Shown: piece by piece, positions 51,314 to 60,377 of the stretch | How positions within the stretch are numbered: position 1 is the stretch's first letter | Layout of the letters: each line of letters starts with the position of its first letter | Assembly: GCA_041595875.1 (NCBI GenBank) | Contig: JBFHJN010000004.1 | Span: 1 to 64,000, forward strand | Length of the DNA stretch: 64,000 nucleotides | Direction: 5' to 3' | Source of the DNA: UBA2279 sp041595875 | Lineage (GTDB): Bacteria; Actinomycetota; Coriobacteriia; Anaerosomatales; Anaerosomataceae | Notes under the pieces: generated by a model | Told to the model about the DNA's origin: nothing | Seen by the model: only the letters and a program-made list of their open reading frames with translations | Database searches by the model: none | Program-made: the position numbers and the translations under genes

Positions 51314-51961
51314 GTGTCCGGATCAAGAGACACTGATCTGCATACTGATGCGACCCGGGAGCCATCTGCTCCCGGGTCGTCTCTGATTGCCGACGACCAA
51401 TACGGTGAGTCGCCCGAGGCGGCACCGGCCGACGACGACGAGGTATCGATCGGTCGATGGCTCCTTGAGCTCGTGCTCCTGGTGGGTCTCGCGTTCCTGC
51501 TCGCAACCGGCATCAAGACGTACGTCATCCAGCCGTTCGTGATCCCCACAGGGTCGATGATCCCAACGCTGGAGATAGGCGACTACGTGATCGCCAACAA
51601 GTTCATCTACCGCTTCGAAGAGCCGGTGCGCAACGACATCGTGGTGTTCCTCTCGCCTGAATCGAACTCCACCGACTACATCAAACGGGTCATCGCCGTC
51701 GGCGGTCAGGAAGTGGACCTGCGCGACGGTATCGTCTACGTCGACGGAGTCGCGCTCGACGAACCCTACATCGCCGGTGCCACATCCGCGCCGGGGCCTA
51801 TCAGCATGCCGGTGACAGTGCCCGACGGCTACGTGTGGCTCATGGGCGACAACAGAGAGAACAGCCAGGACAGCCGCTGGTTCGGCGCCCAGCCGGTCTC
51901 TCGCATCGTCGGCAAGGCCTTCTTCATCTACTGGCCGATCTCCGACTTCGGCAGCCTGTAG
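51314..51961 (+). CDS. lepB: Signal peptidase I, third copy
   Basis: Seen: 215 residues from GTG 51314 with GGAGG upstream. A ~45-residue acidic cytoplasmic tail, absent in copy two, precedes the membrane segment (about 50-66). Catalytic Ser81 in FVIPTGSMIPT, Lys124 in YIKRVIAVGGQ, box E GDNRENSQDSRWFG. Probably arose by duplication with copy two, which flanks rplS on the other side. Confidence 0.95.
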   Translation: MSGSRDTDLHTDATREPSAPGSSLIADDQYGESPEAAPADDDEVSIGRWLLELVLLVGLAFLLATGIKTYVIQPFVIPTGSMIPTLEIGDYVIANKFIYRFEEPVRNDIVVFLSPESNSTDYIKRVIAVGGQEVDLRDGIVYVDGVALDEPYIAGATSAPGPISMPVTVPDGYVWLMGDNRENSQDSRWFGAQPVSRIVGKAFFIYWPISDFGSL

Positions 51962-51971
51962 GCCGGGGACG

Positions 51972-52748
51972 ATGGGCACCCACAGCGTCAGTGAGGTGCG
52001 ACTGCTGTTCGTGACTGCCGGTCCGGCAGACCTCCCCGATCTCATCGAGAAGTTCTCTGCAGACTCGCGGGCTGGTGTACGCGCGCTCGTGGCCTCCGCA
52101 CAAAGGAAACTAGCTGCCGAGGAGGCCGAACGCGACCGCGTTCGGCTCATGATGACCCTACAGCGCCAGCTGCACGAATCCGGCTACACGCTGATAGCGG
52201 GAGTCGATGAAGTGGGAAGGGGAGCGCTTGCCGGACCCGTCTCGGCAGCGGCGGTCATTCTCGGTGCGGACTGTCATATCCGGGGACTGGATGACTCGAA
52301 GCGCCTGAGCCCGGCGGTCCGCGAGGCCGTGGCGCTGCGTGTGCGCGATGCCGCCATAGCCGTCTCTGTCGCTCATATCCCGCCTGATCGGATCGACGCG
52401 CTGGGCATCGGTGGCGCCAACACACTTGCTATGCGGACCGCGATTCAGACGCTTCCTGTCACGGCTGACCACGCCATGGGCGACGGACTCCCGGTCGACC
52501 TCGGCATGTCCTCCACGTTCGTGGTCGGTGGCGACAGGAAGTGCGCATGCATCGCTGCTGCATCGGTCGTGGCCAAGGTGGAACGAGACCGCCTCATGAA
52601 GGAGAACGACGCGCTGTTCCCCGGCTACCAGTTCTCCATCAACAAGGGCTACGGCACTGTCGAGCACATCGAGGCGATACAACGGATCGGCCCCTCGCCC
52701 ATCCACCGGCTGTCCTTCTCGCCATGCTCTCAAGACCGGCTCTTCTAG
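51972..52748 (+). CDS. rnhB: Ribonuclease HII
   Basis: Removes ribonucleotides and RNA from RNA-DNA hybrids. Seen: 258 residues from ATG 51972. Residues 1-72 are the N-terminal substrate-binding extension also seen in Bacillus RNase HII. Catalytic core: GVDEVGRGALAGPV (D79, E80), LDDSKRLSP (D about 109) and VDLG/AAASVVAKVERDR. One difference: the third acidic motif reads AMGDGLPVDL. It follows the third lepB by 10 nt. Confidence 0.94.
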   Translation: MGTHSVSEVRLLFVTAGPADLPDLIEKFSADSRAGVRALVASAQRKLAAEEAERDRVRLMMTLQRQLHESGYTLIAGVDEVGRGALAGPVSAAAVILGADCHIRGLDDSKRLSPAVREAVALRVRDAAIAVSVAHIPPDRIDALGIGGANTLAMRTAIQTLPVTADHAMGDGLPVDLGMSSTFVVGGDRKCACIAAASVVAKVERDRLMKENDALFPGYQFSINKGYGTVEHIEAIQRIGPSPIHRLSFSPCSQDRLF

Positions 52749-52827
52749 ACGGGCGGATAGTGTTCAGCTCGCGTTAAGCTCCGGGCAAGCACCATGCGGC
52801 ATCCTCCATCCAAGGGGGAATGCCATC

Positions 52828-53199
52828 ATGACCGAGGACACATCAAAGCTTGGAGCCCGGGGCGAAGAAGCTGCTGCCCAATACCTGCAGCGCATCGGGA
52901 TGACCATCACAGAACGCAACTGGCGATGCGCGTCCGGAGAAGTGGACATCATCGCGCTGGACGGGAGCGAACTCGTGTTCGTCGAGGTGAAGACCCGACG
53001 TTCGAGCGCTGCCGGATCACCGGAAGAGGCCGTCTCACCCACAAAACAGAAGCGACTGGGCAAGCTGGCTCGCAACTACCTGGCCTATTCGGGTCTGGAT
53101 TCTACTCCCGTGCGGTTCGATGTGATCGCCATTCGCGTGCTTGCAGAAGACAGGGCGCTCCTACGACACCATCGTGCCGCTTTCATGGTCGGCACCTAA
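52828..53199 (+). CDS. yraN: UPF0102 (YraN) family putative nuclease
   Basis: Seen: 123 residues, ATG with AAGGGGGA upstream. Restriction-endonuclease-like core with GARGEEAAAQYL, D40 in GEVDIIALDG and E53/K55 in FVEVKTR, so a PD-(D/E)xK active site appears intact. Known: an uncharacterised nuclease-like family that sits beside comM and dprA in many genomes. Same here, 1 nt before comM. Confidence 0.93.
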   Translation: MTEDTSKLGARGEEAAAQYLQRIGMTITERNWRCASGEVDIIALDGSELVFVEVKTRRSSAAGSPEEAVSPTKQKRLGKLARNYLAYSGLDSTPVRFDVIAIRVLAEDRALLRHHRAAFMVGT

Positions 53200-53200
53200 G

Positions 53201-54682
53201 ATGCAAGCCACCGTGATGACGGCGACTCTCAGGGGAGTCGATGCCCTTCCTGTGGAAGTACAGGCGGATGTCACTTCTGGTCTGCCCATGTTCGGCATCG
53301 TGGGACTTGGAGATGCGGCGGTCCAGGAAGCCAAAGAACGCGTCCGCTCGGCAGTTCGTGCCGCCGGGCTCGAGTTCCCCAATGCGCGGGTGATCATCAA
53401 CCTGGCCCCCGCGCCCCTACGAAAACACGGCACGGGGTTCGATCTCCCTATTGCGCTCGCCATCCTGGCAGCCACCAGGCAGATACCCTCGTCTGTGATC
53501 GAAGGCTCCACGGCTGTCGGAGAGCTGGCGCTGGATGGAAGCGTACGCGCCGTGCCGGGGATGCTCGCACATGCCTATGCCGCGTCTCGATCAGGTCTCG
53601 ACCTGCTCGGCCCTTCGGCAGCCATGTCGGCGGCGGCGGTCGTCGGCTGTGTGCGATGTCGGGTGGTGGACCATGTGACCACCCTTCGCCAAGGAGAGAT
53701 CGACCCTCGATACCCCTGCTGTGACGTGTCCGTGGAACCACATGGACGTCCGGATCTTGCAGATGTGGCAGGACACCACGCCGCAAAACGGGCTCTGGAG
53801 ATCGCCGCCGCCGGAGGGCATAACCTACTGCTGGTGGGCCCGCCAGGCTCAGGCAAGACGATGCTAGCCAGGCGTCTCGGTGGGATACTGCCACCTCTCA
53901 ACGATGATGAACGCATGACGACCGCGTTGGTCCACTCTGTAGCAGGGATCGACGAACGACCCGCTCTGGCAGGGATCCGTCCGTTTAGAGCGCCGCACCA
54001 CTCGACCTCCACCGTAGGACTCATCGGGGGAGGGACTCCCCCACGACCCGGTGAGGTCAGCTTGGCCCACAACGGAGTGCTGTTCCTTGATGAGCTGGCA
54101 GAGTTCGGACCGGCCACGCTCCAGGCGATGAGACAGCCCATGGAAGACGGCACCATCTCGCTGGTGAGGGCAGACGGTCGCGTACGCTACCCAGCAGCCT
54201 TCACGCTCATCGGCGCGATGAACCCATGCCCCTGCGGGTACCTCGGCGATGCAGAGCACAGATGCACCTGCTCTCAACCGATGATCGACCGCTACACAGC
54301 GAGGATAGGCGGGCCCTTGCTGGACCGCATAGACATGAGGATCCGCGTCGATCGGATAGACCCGGGCAAGATCTTGCGTGAGGACTGTGAGGAGGAGCCC
54401 TCCGCCGAAATAGCACAGCGGGTGATCTCGGCGATCGCGTTCGCGGGCTCCAGACCACCAACGCGGACTCTCTCGGGCGCCCGACTCCTGGAGGCATGCA
54501 GACCGCAACGGGCCGCCAGATCGACTCTCGAAACGCTGGCACGCACGGTGGGGATGTCGGGACGCGCAGTCACAAGGACTCTACGGGTGGCCAGAACCAT
54601 CGCAGATCTTGACGCTCAAGACTCGGTATGTTGCGACCACATCCTGGAGGCCGCCGGATACAGGATGAGTGATGTCCGGTGA
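53201..54682 (+). CDS. comM: ComM/YifB-family AAA+ helicase
   Basis: Seen: 493 residues from ATG 53201, right after yraN; no strong Shine-Dalgarno. N-terminal Lon-protease-like S5 fold (LPVEVQADVTSGLPMFGIVG), then Mg-chelatase-type AAA+: Walker A GPPGSGKTML (about 212-221), FRAPHHSTSTVGLIGGG, Walker B GVLFLDELAEF, a four-Cys zinc site NPCPCGYLG..CTC and a C-terminal domain (ISGAR-like LSGARLLEACRP). Known: ComM is a hexameric branch-migration helicase in natural transformation. It overlaps dprA by 4 nt, supporting a recombination role. Confidence 0.95.
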   Translation: MQATVMTATLRGVDALPVEVQADVTSGLPMFGIVGLGDAAVQEAKERVRSAVRAAGLEFPNARVIINLAPAPLRKHGTGFDLPIALAILAATRQIPSSVIEGSTAVGELALDGSVRAVPGMLAHAYAASRSGLDLLGPSAAMSAAAVVGCVRCRVVDHVTTLRQGEIDPRYPCCDVSVEPHGRPDLADVAGHHAAKRALEIAAAGGHNLLLVGPPGSGKTMLARRLGGILPPLNDDERMTTALVHSVAGIDERPALAGIRPFRAPHHSTSTVGLIGGGTPPRPGEVSLAHNGVLFLDELAEFGPATLQAMRQPMEDGTISLVRADGRVRYPAAFTLIGAMNPCPCGYLGDAEHRCTCSQPMIDRYTARIGGPLLDRIDMRIRVDRIDPGKILREDCEEEPSAEIAQRVISAIAFAGSRPPTRTLSGARLLEACRPQRAARSTLETLARTVGMSGRAVTRTLRVARTIADLDAQDSVCCDHILEAAGYRMSDVR

Positions 54683-55557
54683 AGGCGATTGAGAAGTGGG
54701 AGATCGTCTTGAACGACGACCTCTATCCCGAACTGCTGCGGCAGACCTCTGATCCGCCTGAAAGGCTCTACGGATTCGGCGACCCGGGGCTGCTCGGACC
54801 GGCGCTAGCGGTGATCGGAGCGCGAAAAGCCACACCCTACGGACTGACATGCGCCTCGAGGTTCGCGGGGTGGGCGGCGTCCAACGGGGTGACCATCGTG
54901 TCAGGCGGAGCCATCGGATGCGACATGGCGGCACACAATGCGGCATTGATATCCGAGGGGGAGACTGTCGCTGTGCTGGGATGCGGAGCGGACGTGGACT
55001 ACCCGCAACAGGCTTCGACGCTCCTTGCAGGACTGCGACGCTCTCACGCCGTCGTATCAGAAGTCCCGTGGGGCACTCCACCACAGAGGTGGGCCTTCTC
55101 CAGGCGTAATCGCATCATAGCGGGGCTCTCACTAGCCGTGCTGGTGGTGGAGGCGGGCCTCCCCAGTGGAACGTTCGGCACTGCGGACCATGCGCTGGCA
55201 GCCGGCCGGGACGTGCTCGCGGTTCCCGGTTCGATATTCGCGCCAGAGTGCAAGGGTTCCAACCGGCTCATCGCGCAGGGCTGTTCGCCGGTGACCTGCG
55301 AATCAGAGCTGCGTGACGCACTGATCTCTGTCGGCTTCCTGCTCGGCAGCGCCACCGCAGACGACGGCTCAAGCTCGGCCCCGCTCTCGGACCCGATCCT
55401 TATCGCCCTGCGGTCGAACCCTATGCGACCGGATGACCTTGCATTCCATCTTCGCCAAGACATCGTCTCCATAGGTCGTGCACTGACCAGACTTGAACTC
55501 CAGGGGGCCTTGGTTCGGATGCGTGACGGACGCTACTCGGTTCGCAAACCGGAGTGA
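54679..55557 (+). CDS. dprA: DNA processing protein DprA (Smf)
   Basis: Protects incoming single-stranded DNA and loads RecA. Seen: 292 residues from GTG 54679, coupled to comM. Rossmann-like DprA core: AVIGARKATPYG, SGGAIGCDMAAHNAAL, VLGCGADVDYPQQ, RNRIIAGLS and KGSNRLIAQGC. A C-terminal winged-helix segment (IVSIGRALTRLELQGALV) completes it. Presence with comM suggests, but does not prove, natural competence. Confidence 0.95.
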   Translation: MKAIEKWEIVLNDDLYPELLRQTSDPPERLYGFGDPGLLGPALAVIGARKATPYGLTCASRFAGWAASNGVTIVSGGAIGCDMAAHNAALISEGETVAVLGCGADVDYPQQASTLLAGLRRSHAVVSEVPWGTPPQRWAFSRRNRIIAGLSLAVLVVEAGLPSGTFGTADHALAAGRDVLAVPGSIFAPECKGSNRLIAQGCSPVTCESELRDALISVGFLLGSATADDGSSSAPLSDPILIALRSNPMRPDDLAFHLRQDIVSIGRALTRLELQGALVRMRDGRYSVRKPE

Positions 55558-55606
55558 AAGGCGGTTACAATCCCTCAGATAGTCGATGTCGATATCGGGA
55601 GACCCG

Positions 55607-56977
55607 TTGCATAACACTCCGCTTGTCACCGTCATCGGTGGAGGCCTCGCTGGATCAGAGGCCGCATGGCAGCTCGCTGAACGTGGGATCCGGGTAAGGC
55701 TCTTCGAGATGCGTCCCGGCACAGCCGGACCCGCACACCATACAGGCAACCTGGCCGAACTCGTGTGCTCTAACTCGTTCAAGGGCGATGACCCTGACAC
55801 GGCACCCGGGATGCTCAAACGAGAGCTCTCCCAGCTTGGCAGTTTGATCATGTCCGTCGCCCGGCGCACGGCGGTCCCTGCTGGCGCCGCTCTCGCTGTA
55901 GACCGGGAAGCGTTCTCGGGTCTTGTGACACGGACCATCGAGTCACACCCGCTCATCGATGTCGTCAGAGAACAGGCTGCCGGGGTGCCGCCGTCAGGAC
56001 CCGTCATCATCGCCACCGGGCCGCTTACCGGGCCTGCGCTGGAAGACGAGCTTTCCCGACTCGTCGGGAGTGACCGATTGTCCTTCTACGATGCTGCCGC
56101 TCCTATCGTAGACGCCTACAGCATCGACAGAACGGTCGTCTTCGCCGCATCGCGATACGAGAAGGGCGAAGGAGTCGACTACCTCAACTGCCCCATGGAT
56201 CGAGAGCAGTACGAGACGTTCATCGGAGAACTCCTCTCTGCCCAGCGCGTGAACGCGAAGGAGTTCGAGTCATCAGACCTCTTCCAGGCATGTCAGCCGA
56301 TCGAAGAGATCGCGCGCCGTGGTGCAGATGCCGCACGTTTCGGCTCCATGAAACCGGTCGGGCTCACAGACCCTCGCACCGGACAACGTCCATGGGCGGT
56401 GGTCCAGCTTCGACCCGAGAACCGGGATGGCACCGCGTACAATCTCGTCGGATTCCAGACCAACCTGACCTTCGGCGAGCAGGCGCGGGTATTCCGACTG
56501 ATCCCGGGGCTTCAAGACGCGGAGTTCCTGCGCTTCGGAGTGATGCATCGCAACACCTACATCGATGCACCTCGGCTTCTGACGCCAGGTCTCTCTCTAC
56601 GGGAAGACACCCGCATCCGCTTCGCGGGACAGGTCTCGGGGACCGAAGGCTATCTCGAGGCCGTCGGCTCCGGTCTTCTCGCCGCACTGAATGTCTACGC
56701 GGAGATCACTTCAGCCCCTCCGTTCGTGCTCCCCCAAGACACCGCTCTGGGCGCGCTCATCGGGTATGCCACCGATCCCGAGACGCGCCACTATCAGCCC
56801 ATGCACGTCAACATCGGCCTATTGCCCGCGCTGGAGCCTCCCGTCCGACAGAAGCGCGCAAGATATGCCGCACATGCGGCGCGCGCAAGACAGTCACTGA
56901 ACGGATACATGCTATCGTCTTCGGTAAGAGTCCTCGATCAGGCTGAGCCGATCATAGGGGAGGATGTCCAGGGATGA
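55607..56977 (+). CDS. trmFO: Folate/FAD-dependent tRNA (uracil-54-C5)-methyltransferase
   Basis: Makes m5U54 in the tRNA T loop using methylene-tetrahydrofolate. Seen: 456 residues from TTG 55607, chosen because GGGAG lies 5-6 nt upstream; an ATG at 55586 is in frame but has no ribosome site and follows a TTACAAT -10-like box. FAD motif VIGGGLAGSEAAW, then LAELVCSNSFKGDDP (conserved Cys), YLNCPMDREQYE and FAGQVSGTEGYLE. Overlaps xerC by 4 nt, as in many Gram-positives. Confidence 0.94.
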   Translation: MHNTPLVTVIGGGLAGSEAAWQLAERGIRVRLFEMRPGTAGPAHHTGNLAELVCSNSFKGDDPDTAPGMLKRELSQLGSLIMSVARRTAVPAGAALAVDREAFSGLVTRTIESHPLIDVVREQAAGVPPSGPVIIATGPLTGPALEDELSRLVGSDRLSFYDAAAPIVDAYSIDRTVVFAASRYEKGEGVDYLNCPMDREQYETFIGELLSAQRVNAKEFESSDLFQACQPIEEIARRGADAARFGSMKPVGLTDPRTGQRPWAVVQLRPENRDGTAYNLVGFQTNLTFGEQARVFRLIPGLQDAEFLRFGVMHRNTYIDAPRLLTPGLSLREDTRIRFAGQVSGTEGYLEAVGSGLLAALNVYAEITSAPPFVLPQDTALGALIGYATDPETRHYQPMHVNIGLLPALEPPVRQKRARYAAHAARARQSLNGYMLSSSVRVLDQAEPIIGEDVQG

Positions 56978-57873
56978 ACAACGGTGCGGTGCCAGAGCTG
57001 GTCGATCGCTTCTTGGAGCACCTTGCCGTGGAGCGCAACGTCTCGCCGCACACGGTACGCGCGTACGCCACAGACATGCGCCAGTTCCTGGACTGGTGCG
57101 AACGCTCCTCCATGGATCCGCTGCAGCTTAAGCACAGACAACTCCGGGGCTTTCTGGCTGAGCTCGACCGGGCGCATTACCAGCGGCGCACGATAGCGAG
57201 GAAGACATCCACGCTGCGGTCGTTCTACTCCTACCTGCAGACACAAGGCCTCACCGAGACGAACCCCGCTGCCATACTGGGCACACCGCGGCTGCAGAGG
57301 CGGCTGCCCGAGACAGTCCCTGCCGACCTTATGACCGCCCTTCTTGATGCGCCTGATGAGTCAGAACCCCAGGGCTTGAGAGACGGAGCGATCCTCGAGC
57401 TGCTCTACGCCACTGGAATCCGCGTTGGAGAGCTCGAGGGTCTGGATATAGGCGACCTGGACCTGGCCCAGGGTCAGGTCCGCGTCATGGGGAAGGGCTC
57501 GAAGGAGCGCATCGTTCCCGTCCATCGTCAGGCTGTCAGCAGGCTGCGAAAGTATCTGTCCGCCGGTCGGCCGCACTACGACAAGGGAGGGGAGGACGAG
57601 GCTCTGTTCCTGAATCGTTCCGGTACGAGACTACAGAGCGGCAGTATCCGCAGGATGCTTACCCGCTACCTTGACCGACTTGGCGCGGACAGGGGGATCC
57701 ACCCTCACGTGCTCAGACACACCTTTGCCACGCATCTGCTTGAAGCGGGTGCTGACCTGCGCAGCGTACAAGAGCTCCTTGGCCACGTTGCACTGTCCAC
57801 CACCCAGATTTATACTCACTTGAGCATGAAGCGGCTCAGAGATGTGCACACCAGCGCACACCCACGAGCGTGA
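56974..57873 (+). CDS. xerC: Tyrosine recombinase XerC
   Basis: Resolves chromosome dimers at dif with XerD. Seen: 299 residues from ATG 56974. SAM-like N-terminal core-binding domain (FLEHLAVERNVSPHTVRAYA). Catalytic residues all present: R150 (TGIRVGEL), K174 (GKGSKERIVP), H245 and R248 (HVLRHTF), H271 (LGHVALST) and nucleophile Y280. Context trmFO-xerC-(whiG) is chromosomal; no att site or phage gene is nearby. Which of XerC or XerD is uncertain by sequence, but the trmFO neighbour favours XerC. Confidence 0.93.
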   Translation: MNNGAVPELVDRFLEHLAVERNVSPHTVRAYATDMRQFLDWCERSSMDPLQLKHRQLRGFLAELDRAHYQRRTIARKTSTLRSFYSYLQTQGLTETNPAAILGTPRLQRRLPETVPADLMTALLDAPDESEPQGLRDGAILELLYATGIRVGELEGLDIGDLDLAQGQVRVMGKGSKERIVPVHRQAVSRLRKYLSAGRPHYDKGGEDEALFLNRSGTRLQSGSIRRMLTRYLDRLGADRGIHPHVLRHTFATHLLEAGADLRSVQELLGHVALSTTQIYTHLSMKRLRDVHTSAHPRA

Positions 57874-57892
57874 TCTGGAAGGCTCCCATCGA

Positions 57893-58684
57893 ATGAGACC
57901 AGACCCGAAGACGGACGTATCCGCCTACTGGGCCGCATACAAGGAGGATGGAGACCCTCTCGCCAGAGAGACTCTCATTCTCAACTACTCGCCCCTCGTG
58001 AAGTACGTCGCGGGGCGGCTCTCATCCAATCTCCCGCAGAACGTAGACACCTCTGATCTCATCTCCTACGGGGTGTTCGGGCTGATCGACGCGATCGAGA
58101 AGTTCGATATCGAGCGCGGCATCAAATTCGAGACATACGCGATAGCCCGGATCAAGGGTGCGATCATCGACGAGTTGCGTGCCATGGACTGGGTTCCGCG
58201 CTCGGTCAGGGCCCGTTCACGCGAGATAGAACATGCCTACATCGCACTGGAGAACCGCCTGAAGCGCGTACCTACAGACGCCGAGGTGGCCCACGAGATG
58301 GGCGTCACCCCGCGCGAGCTCCAAGATATCCTCACCAAGCTCTCTTACACGTCAGTGGTCTCGTTTGAAGAGCTCTGGGTCGGTGGACAGGACAAAGACG
58401 ACAAAGGCAACGCCATCGGCACGATCAAAGACGAGTCAGCAGAAGACCCGGTCAAGATGTTCGAGAGCGTCGAACTCAAGGAGATCCTCGCTCGCGCCAT
58501 CGACCGACTCCCCGAGAGGGAGAAGATCGTGATCGCGCTCTACTACTACGAAGGACTCACCCTCAAAGAAATCGGAGCCGTTCTCGGCGTCACGGAGTCG
58601 CGCGTCAGCCAGCTGCACACGAAGTCCGTCTTGCGTCTTCGTGCGCGTCTCCACGCCGCGCAGGGCTACGTGCCTGCACACTGA
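57893..58684 (+). CDS. whiG: RNA polymerase sigma factor, WhiG/FliA family
   Basis: Seen: 263 residues from ATG 57893 with GGAAGG upstream; the longer reading overlaps xerC. Region 2: YSPLVKYVAGRLSSNLP, DTSDLISYGVFGLIDAIEKFD, RGIKFETYAIARIKGAIIDE, DWVPRSVR. Region 3: RVPTDAEVAHEMGVTP. Region 4 helix-turn-helix: GLTLKEIGAVLGVTESRVSQ (about 220-239). Known: this group controls flagella in many bacteria and sporulation in Streptomyces. Motility genes are not in the window, so the regulon is unknown. A response regulator gene follows after 19 nt. Confidence 0.93.
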   Translation: MRPDPKTDVSAYWAAYKEDGDPLARETLILNYSPLVKYVAGRLSSNLPQNVDTSDLISYGVFGLIDAIEKFDIERGIKFETYAIARIKGAIIDELRAMDWVPRSVRARSREIEHAYIALENRLKRVPTDAEVAHEMGVTPRELQDILTKLSYTSVVSFEELWVGGQDKDDKGNAIGTIKDESAEDPVKMFESVELKEILARAIDRLPEREKIVIALYYYEGLTLKEIGAVLGVTESRVSQLHTKSVLRLRARLHAAQGYVPAH

Positions 58685-58703
58685 TCGAAAGGAACGCAAC
58701 GCT

Positions 58704-59324
58704 ATGTCAGGACATCGAATCCTCGTGGTCGAAGACACCGAACTGCTGCGCCGCATGTATCACGACAAGCTCGTGGCTGACGGTTTCCAGGTCTCAGCGG
58801 CGGCAGACGGACTCGAGGCCCTGACGGTGCTCCGCACCAACGAGTTCGACCTTGTCCTTCTGGACCTCATCATGCCCCGCATGGGCGGCCTCGAGGTATT
58901 GGAAACGATGAACGCGGATCCTCGTCTCACGAAGATCCCGGTGATCATACTCACCAACCTCGGCGAAGAATCAGCCATTCAAAAAGCGCTCGATCTTGGC
59001 GCGATCGACTACATGATCAAGAACTCGGCGAAGCCCGCCGACGTCTCCGCCAAGATCACCCTCTCTCTGCAGCATCTTGCGCCCAAGGCGCCCGAACCGA
59101 CCGCCGCAGTGCCAGCGCCAACGCCACTGGGGCCTTCGTTCAAGGTGCTCGTCCGCGATCGCGAAGCGGATGCCGATGCGCTCGTCGCACATGCAGGACT
59201 TCAGCGACGATTCTGGTGTCCTGCGTGTGAGGAGGAACTGCTCCTCGAGATGGTTCCAAACCCCGCTCGCGACGGCTGGTACGAGGCACATTTCGTCTGC
59301 ACTCGGTGCGGTCGCGAGTACTGA
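58704..59324 (+). CDS. Response regulator receiver domain fused to a C-terminal zinc ribbon
   Basis: Seen: 206 residues from ATG 58704 with AAAGGAACG upstream. The receiver domain (1-125) is complete: E10/D11, phospho-acceptor D54 (LLDLIMPRMGG), T84 and K106. A Pro/Ala linker (127-144) leads to a zinc ribbon of ~60 residues with CPAC (172, 175) and CTRC (199, 202). No DNA-binding helix-turn-helix or enzymatic output is present. Inferred: phosphorylation may control a protein or nucleic acid contact through the ribbon. It directly follows whiG and could act on sigma-factor function; no histidine kinase is nearby. Confidence 0.9.
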   Translation: MSGHRILVVEDTELLRRMYHDKLVADGFQVSAAADGLEALTVLRTNEFDLVLLDLIMPRMGGLEVLETMNADPRLTKIPVIILTNLGEESAIQKALDLGAIDYMIKNSAKPADVSAKITLSLQHLAPKAPEPTAAVPAPTPLGPSFKVLVRDREADADALVAHAGLQRRFWCPACEEELLLEMVPNPARDGWYEAHFVCTRCGREY

Positions 59325-59512
59325 TACAAGCCCTCGATACCGCACGATCCAAGCACGAGGAACACGCTTCCTTAGGAGTGTGTCCTGTGATACCCTATAT
59401 CGGCTCGTAATCAAGCACGCCCGCGGACTCTCGCGCATGGTGCCGTCACAGACGGTTGCGTATCAGGGAGGAAGATGCGGGCGGAAGAACAACCGAAACT
59501 GGAGGTAGCACT

Positions 59513-60328
59513 ATGACTGTTGTCTCGATGAAGGGTCTTCTCGAGGCCGGTGTCCACTTTGGACACCAGACCCGCCGCTGGAACCCGAAGATGAAGCCGT
59601 ACATCTTCACTGAGCGTAACGGCATCTACATCCTCGATCTTCAGCGCACACTGCGAGAGCTCGACTCCTCGTATCGCTTCGTCCGCGACCTCACCGCCAA
59701 GGGCGGCACCGTGCTGTTCATCGGTACGAAGAAGCAGGCGCAGGACACGATCGCCACACAGGCGACCCGCTCCGGTCAGCCCTACGTCAACCAGCGCTGG
59801 CTTGGCGGCATGCTGACCAACTTCGTCACCATCCGCAAGCGGATCGCCCGCATGGTGGAGCTTGAGACCATGGAGGAGAACGGCGTCATGGCCAGCCTCC
59901 CCAAGAAGGAAGCTCTGAAGCTTCGCGGCGAGCACGAGAAGCTGCAGCGCAACCTTGAGGGCATTCGCAACATGACCCGACTCCCTGACGCGATATTCCT
60001 CGTTGACACCAAGCGTGAGAACATCGCGGTCGCCGAGGCCCGTCGCCTCAAGATCCCGATCATCGGTCTTGTCGATACCAATGCCGACCCTGACGAAGTC
60101 GATTTCGTCATCCCCGGCAACGACGACGCCATCCGTTCGATCAGCCTCATCGCGCGTGTCATCGCCGATGGCGCTATCGAAGGCAATGGCGGCGGCCAGG
60201 AAGAGGCTGCTGCAGCACCCGAGCAGCCTGTCGCTGCGGAAGCTGCGCCGGTCGAGACTGCTGTCGTTGAGCCCGCGCCCGCCGCGGGGACCGACGCAAC
60301 GGCCGAGACCACTCCCGCTGCCGAGTAG
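59513..60328 (+). CDS. rpsB: 30S ribosomal protein S2 with acidic C-terminal tail
   Basis: Seen: 271 residues from ATG 59513 with GGAGG upstream; 19 further in-frame residues upstream are rejected. Core: MKGLLEAGVHFGHQTRRWNP, GTKKQAQDTI, QRWLGGMLTNF and IPIIGLVDTNADPD. The last ~45 residues are an Ala/Glu/Pro/Val-rich tail. The 188-nt leader before it has a CCGTC/GACGG stem (59443-59455) and no gene. Followed by tsf. Confidence 0.96.
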   Translation: MTVVSMKGLLEAGVHFGHQTRRWNPKMKPYIFTERNGIYILDLQRTLRELDSSYRFVRDLTAKGGTVLFIGTKKQAQDTIATQATRSGQPYVNQRWLGGMLTNFVTIRKRIARMVELETMEENGVMASLPKKEALKLRGEHEKLQRNLEGIRNMTRLPDAIFLVDTKRENIAVAEARRLKIPIIGLVDTNADPDEVDFVIPGNDDAIRSISLIARVIADGAIEGNGGGQEEAAAAPEQPVAAEAAPVETAVVEPAPAAGTDATAETTPAAE

Positions 60329-60377
60329 TCCTCAAACGTCTGCCGCACTGCGGTTATCCCTCAAGGAGGAACCAAGT

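Noticed and set aside
56974..57873. Tyrosine recombinase as a phage integrase
   Set aside because: Operon with trmFO, XerC-like length and no phage genes, tRNA target or att repeats nearby.
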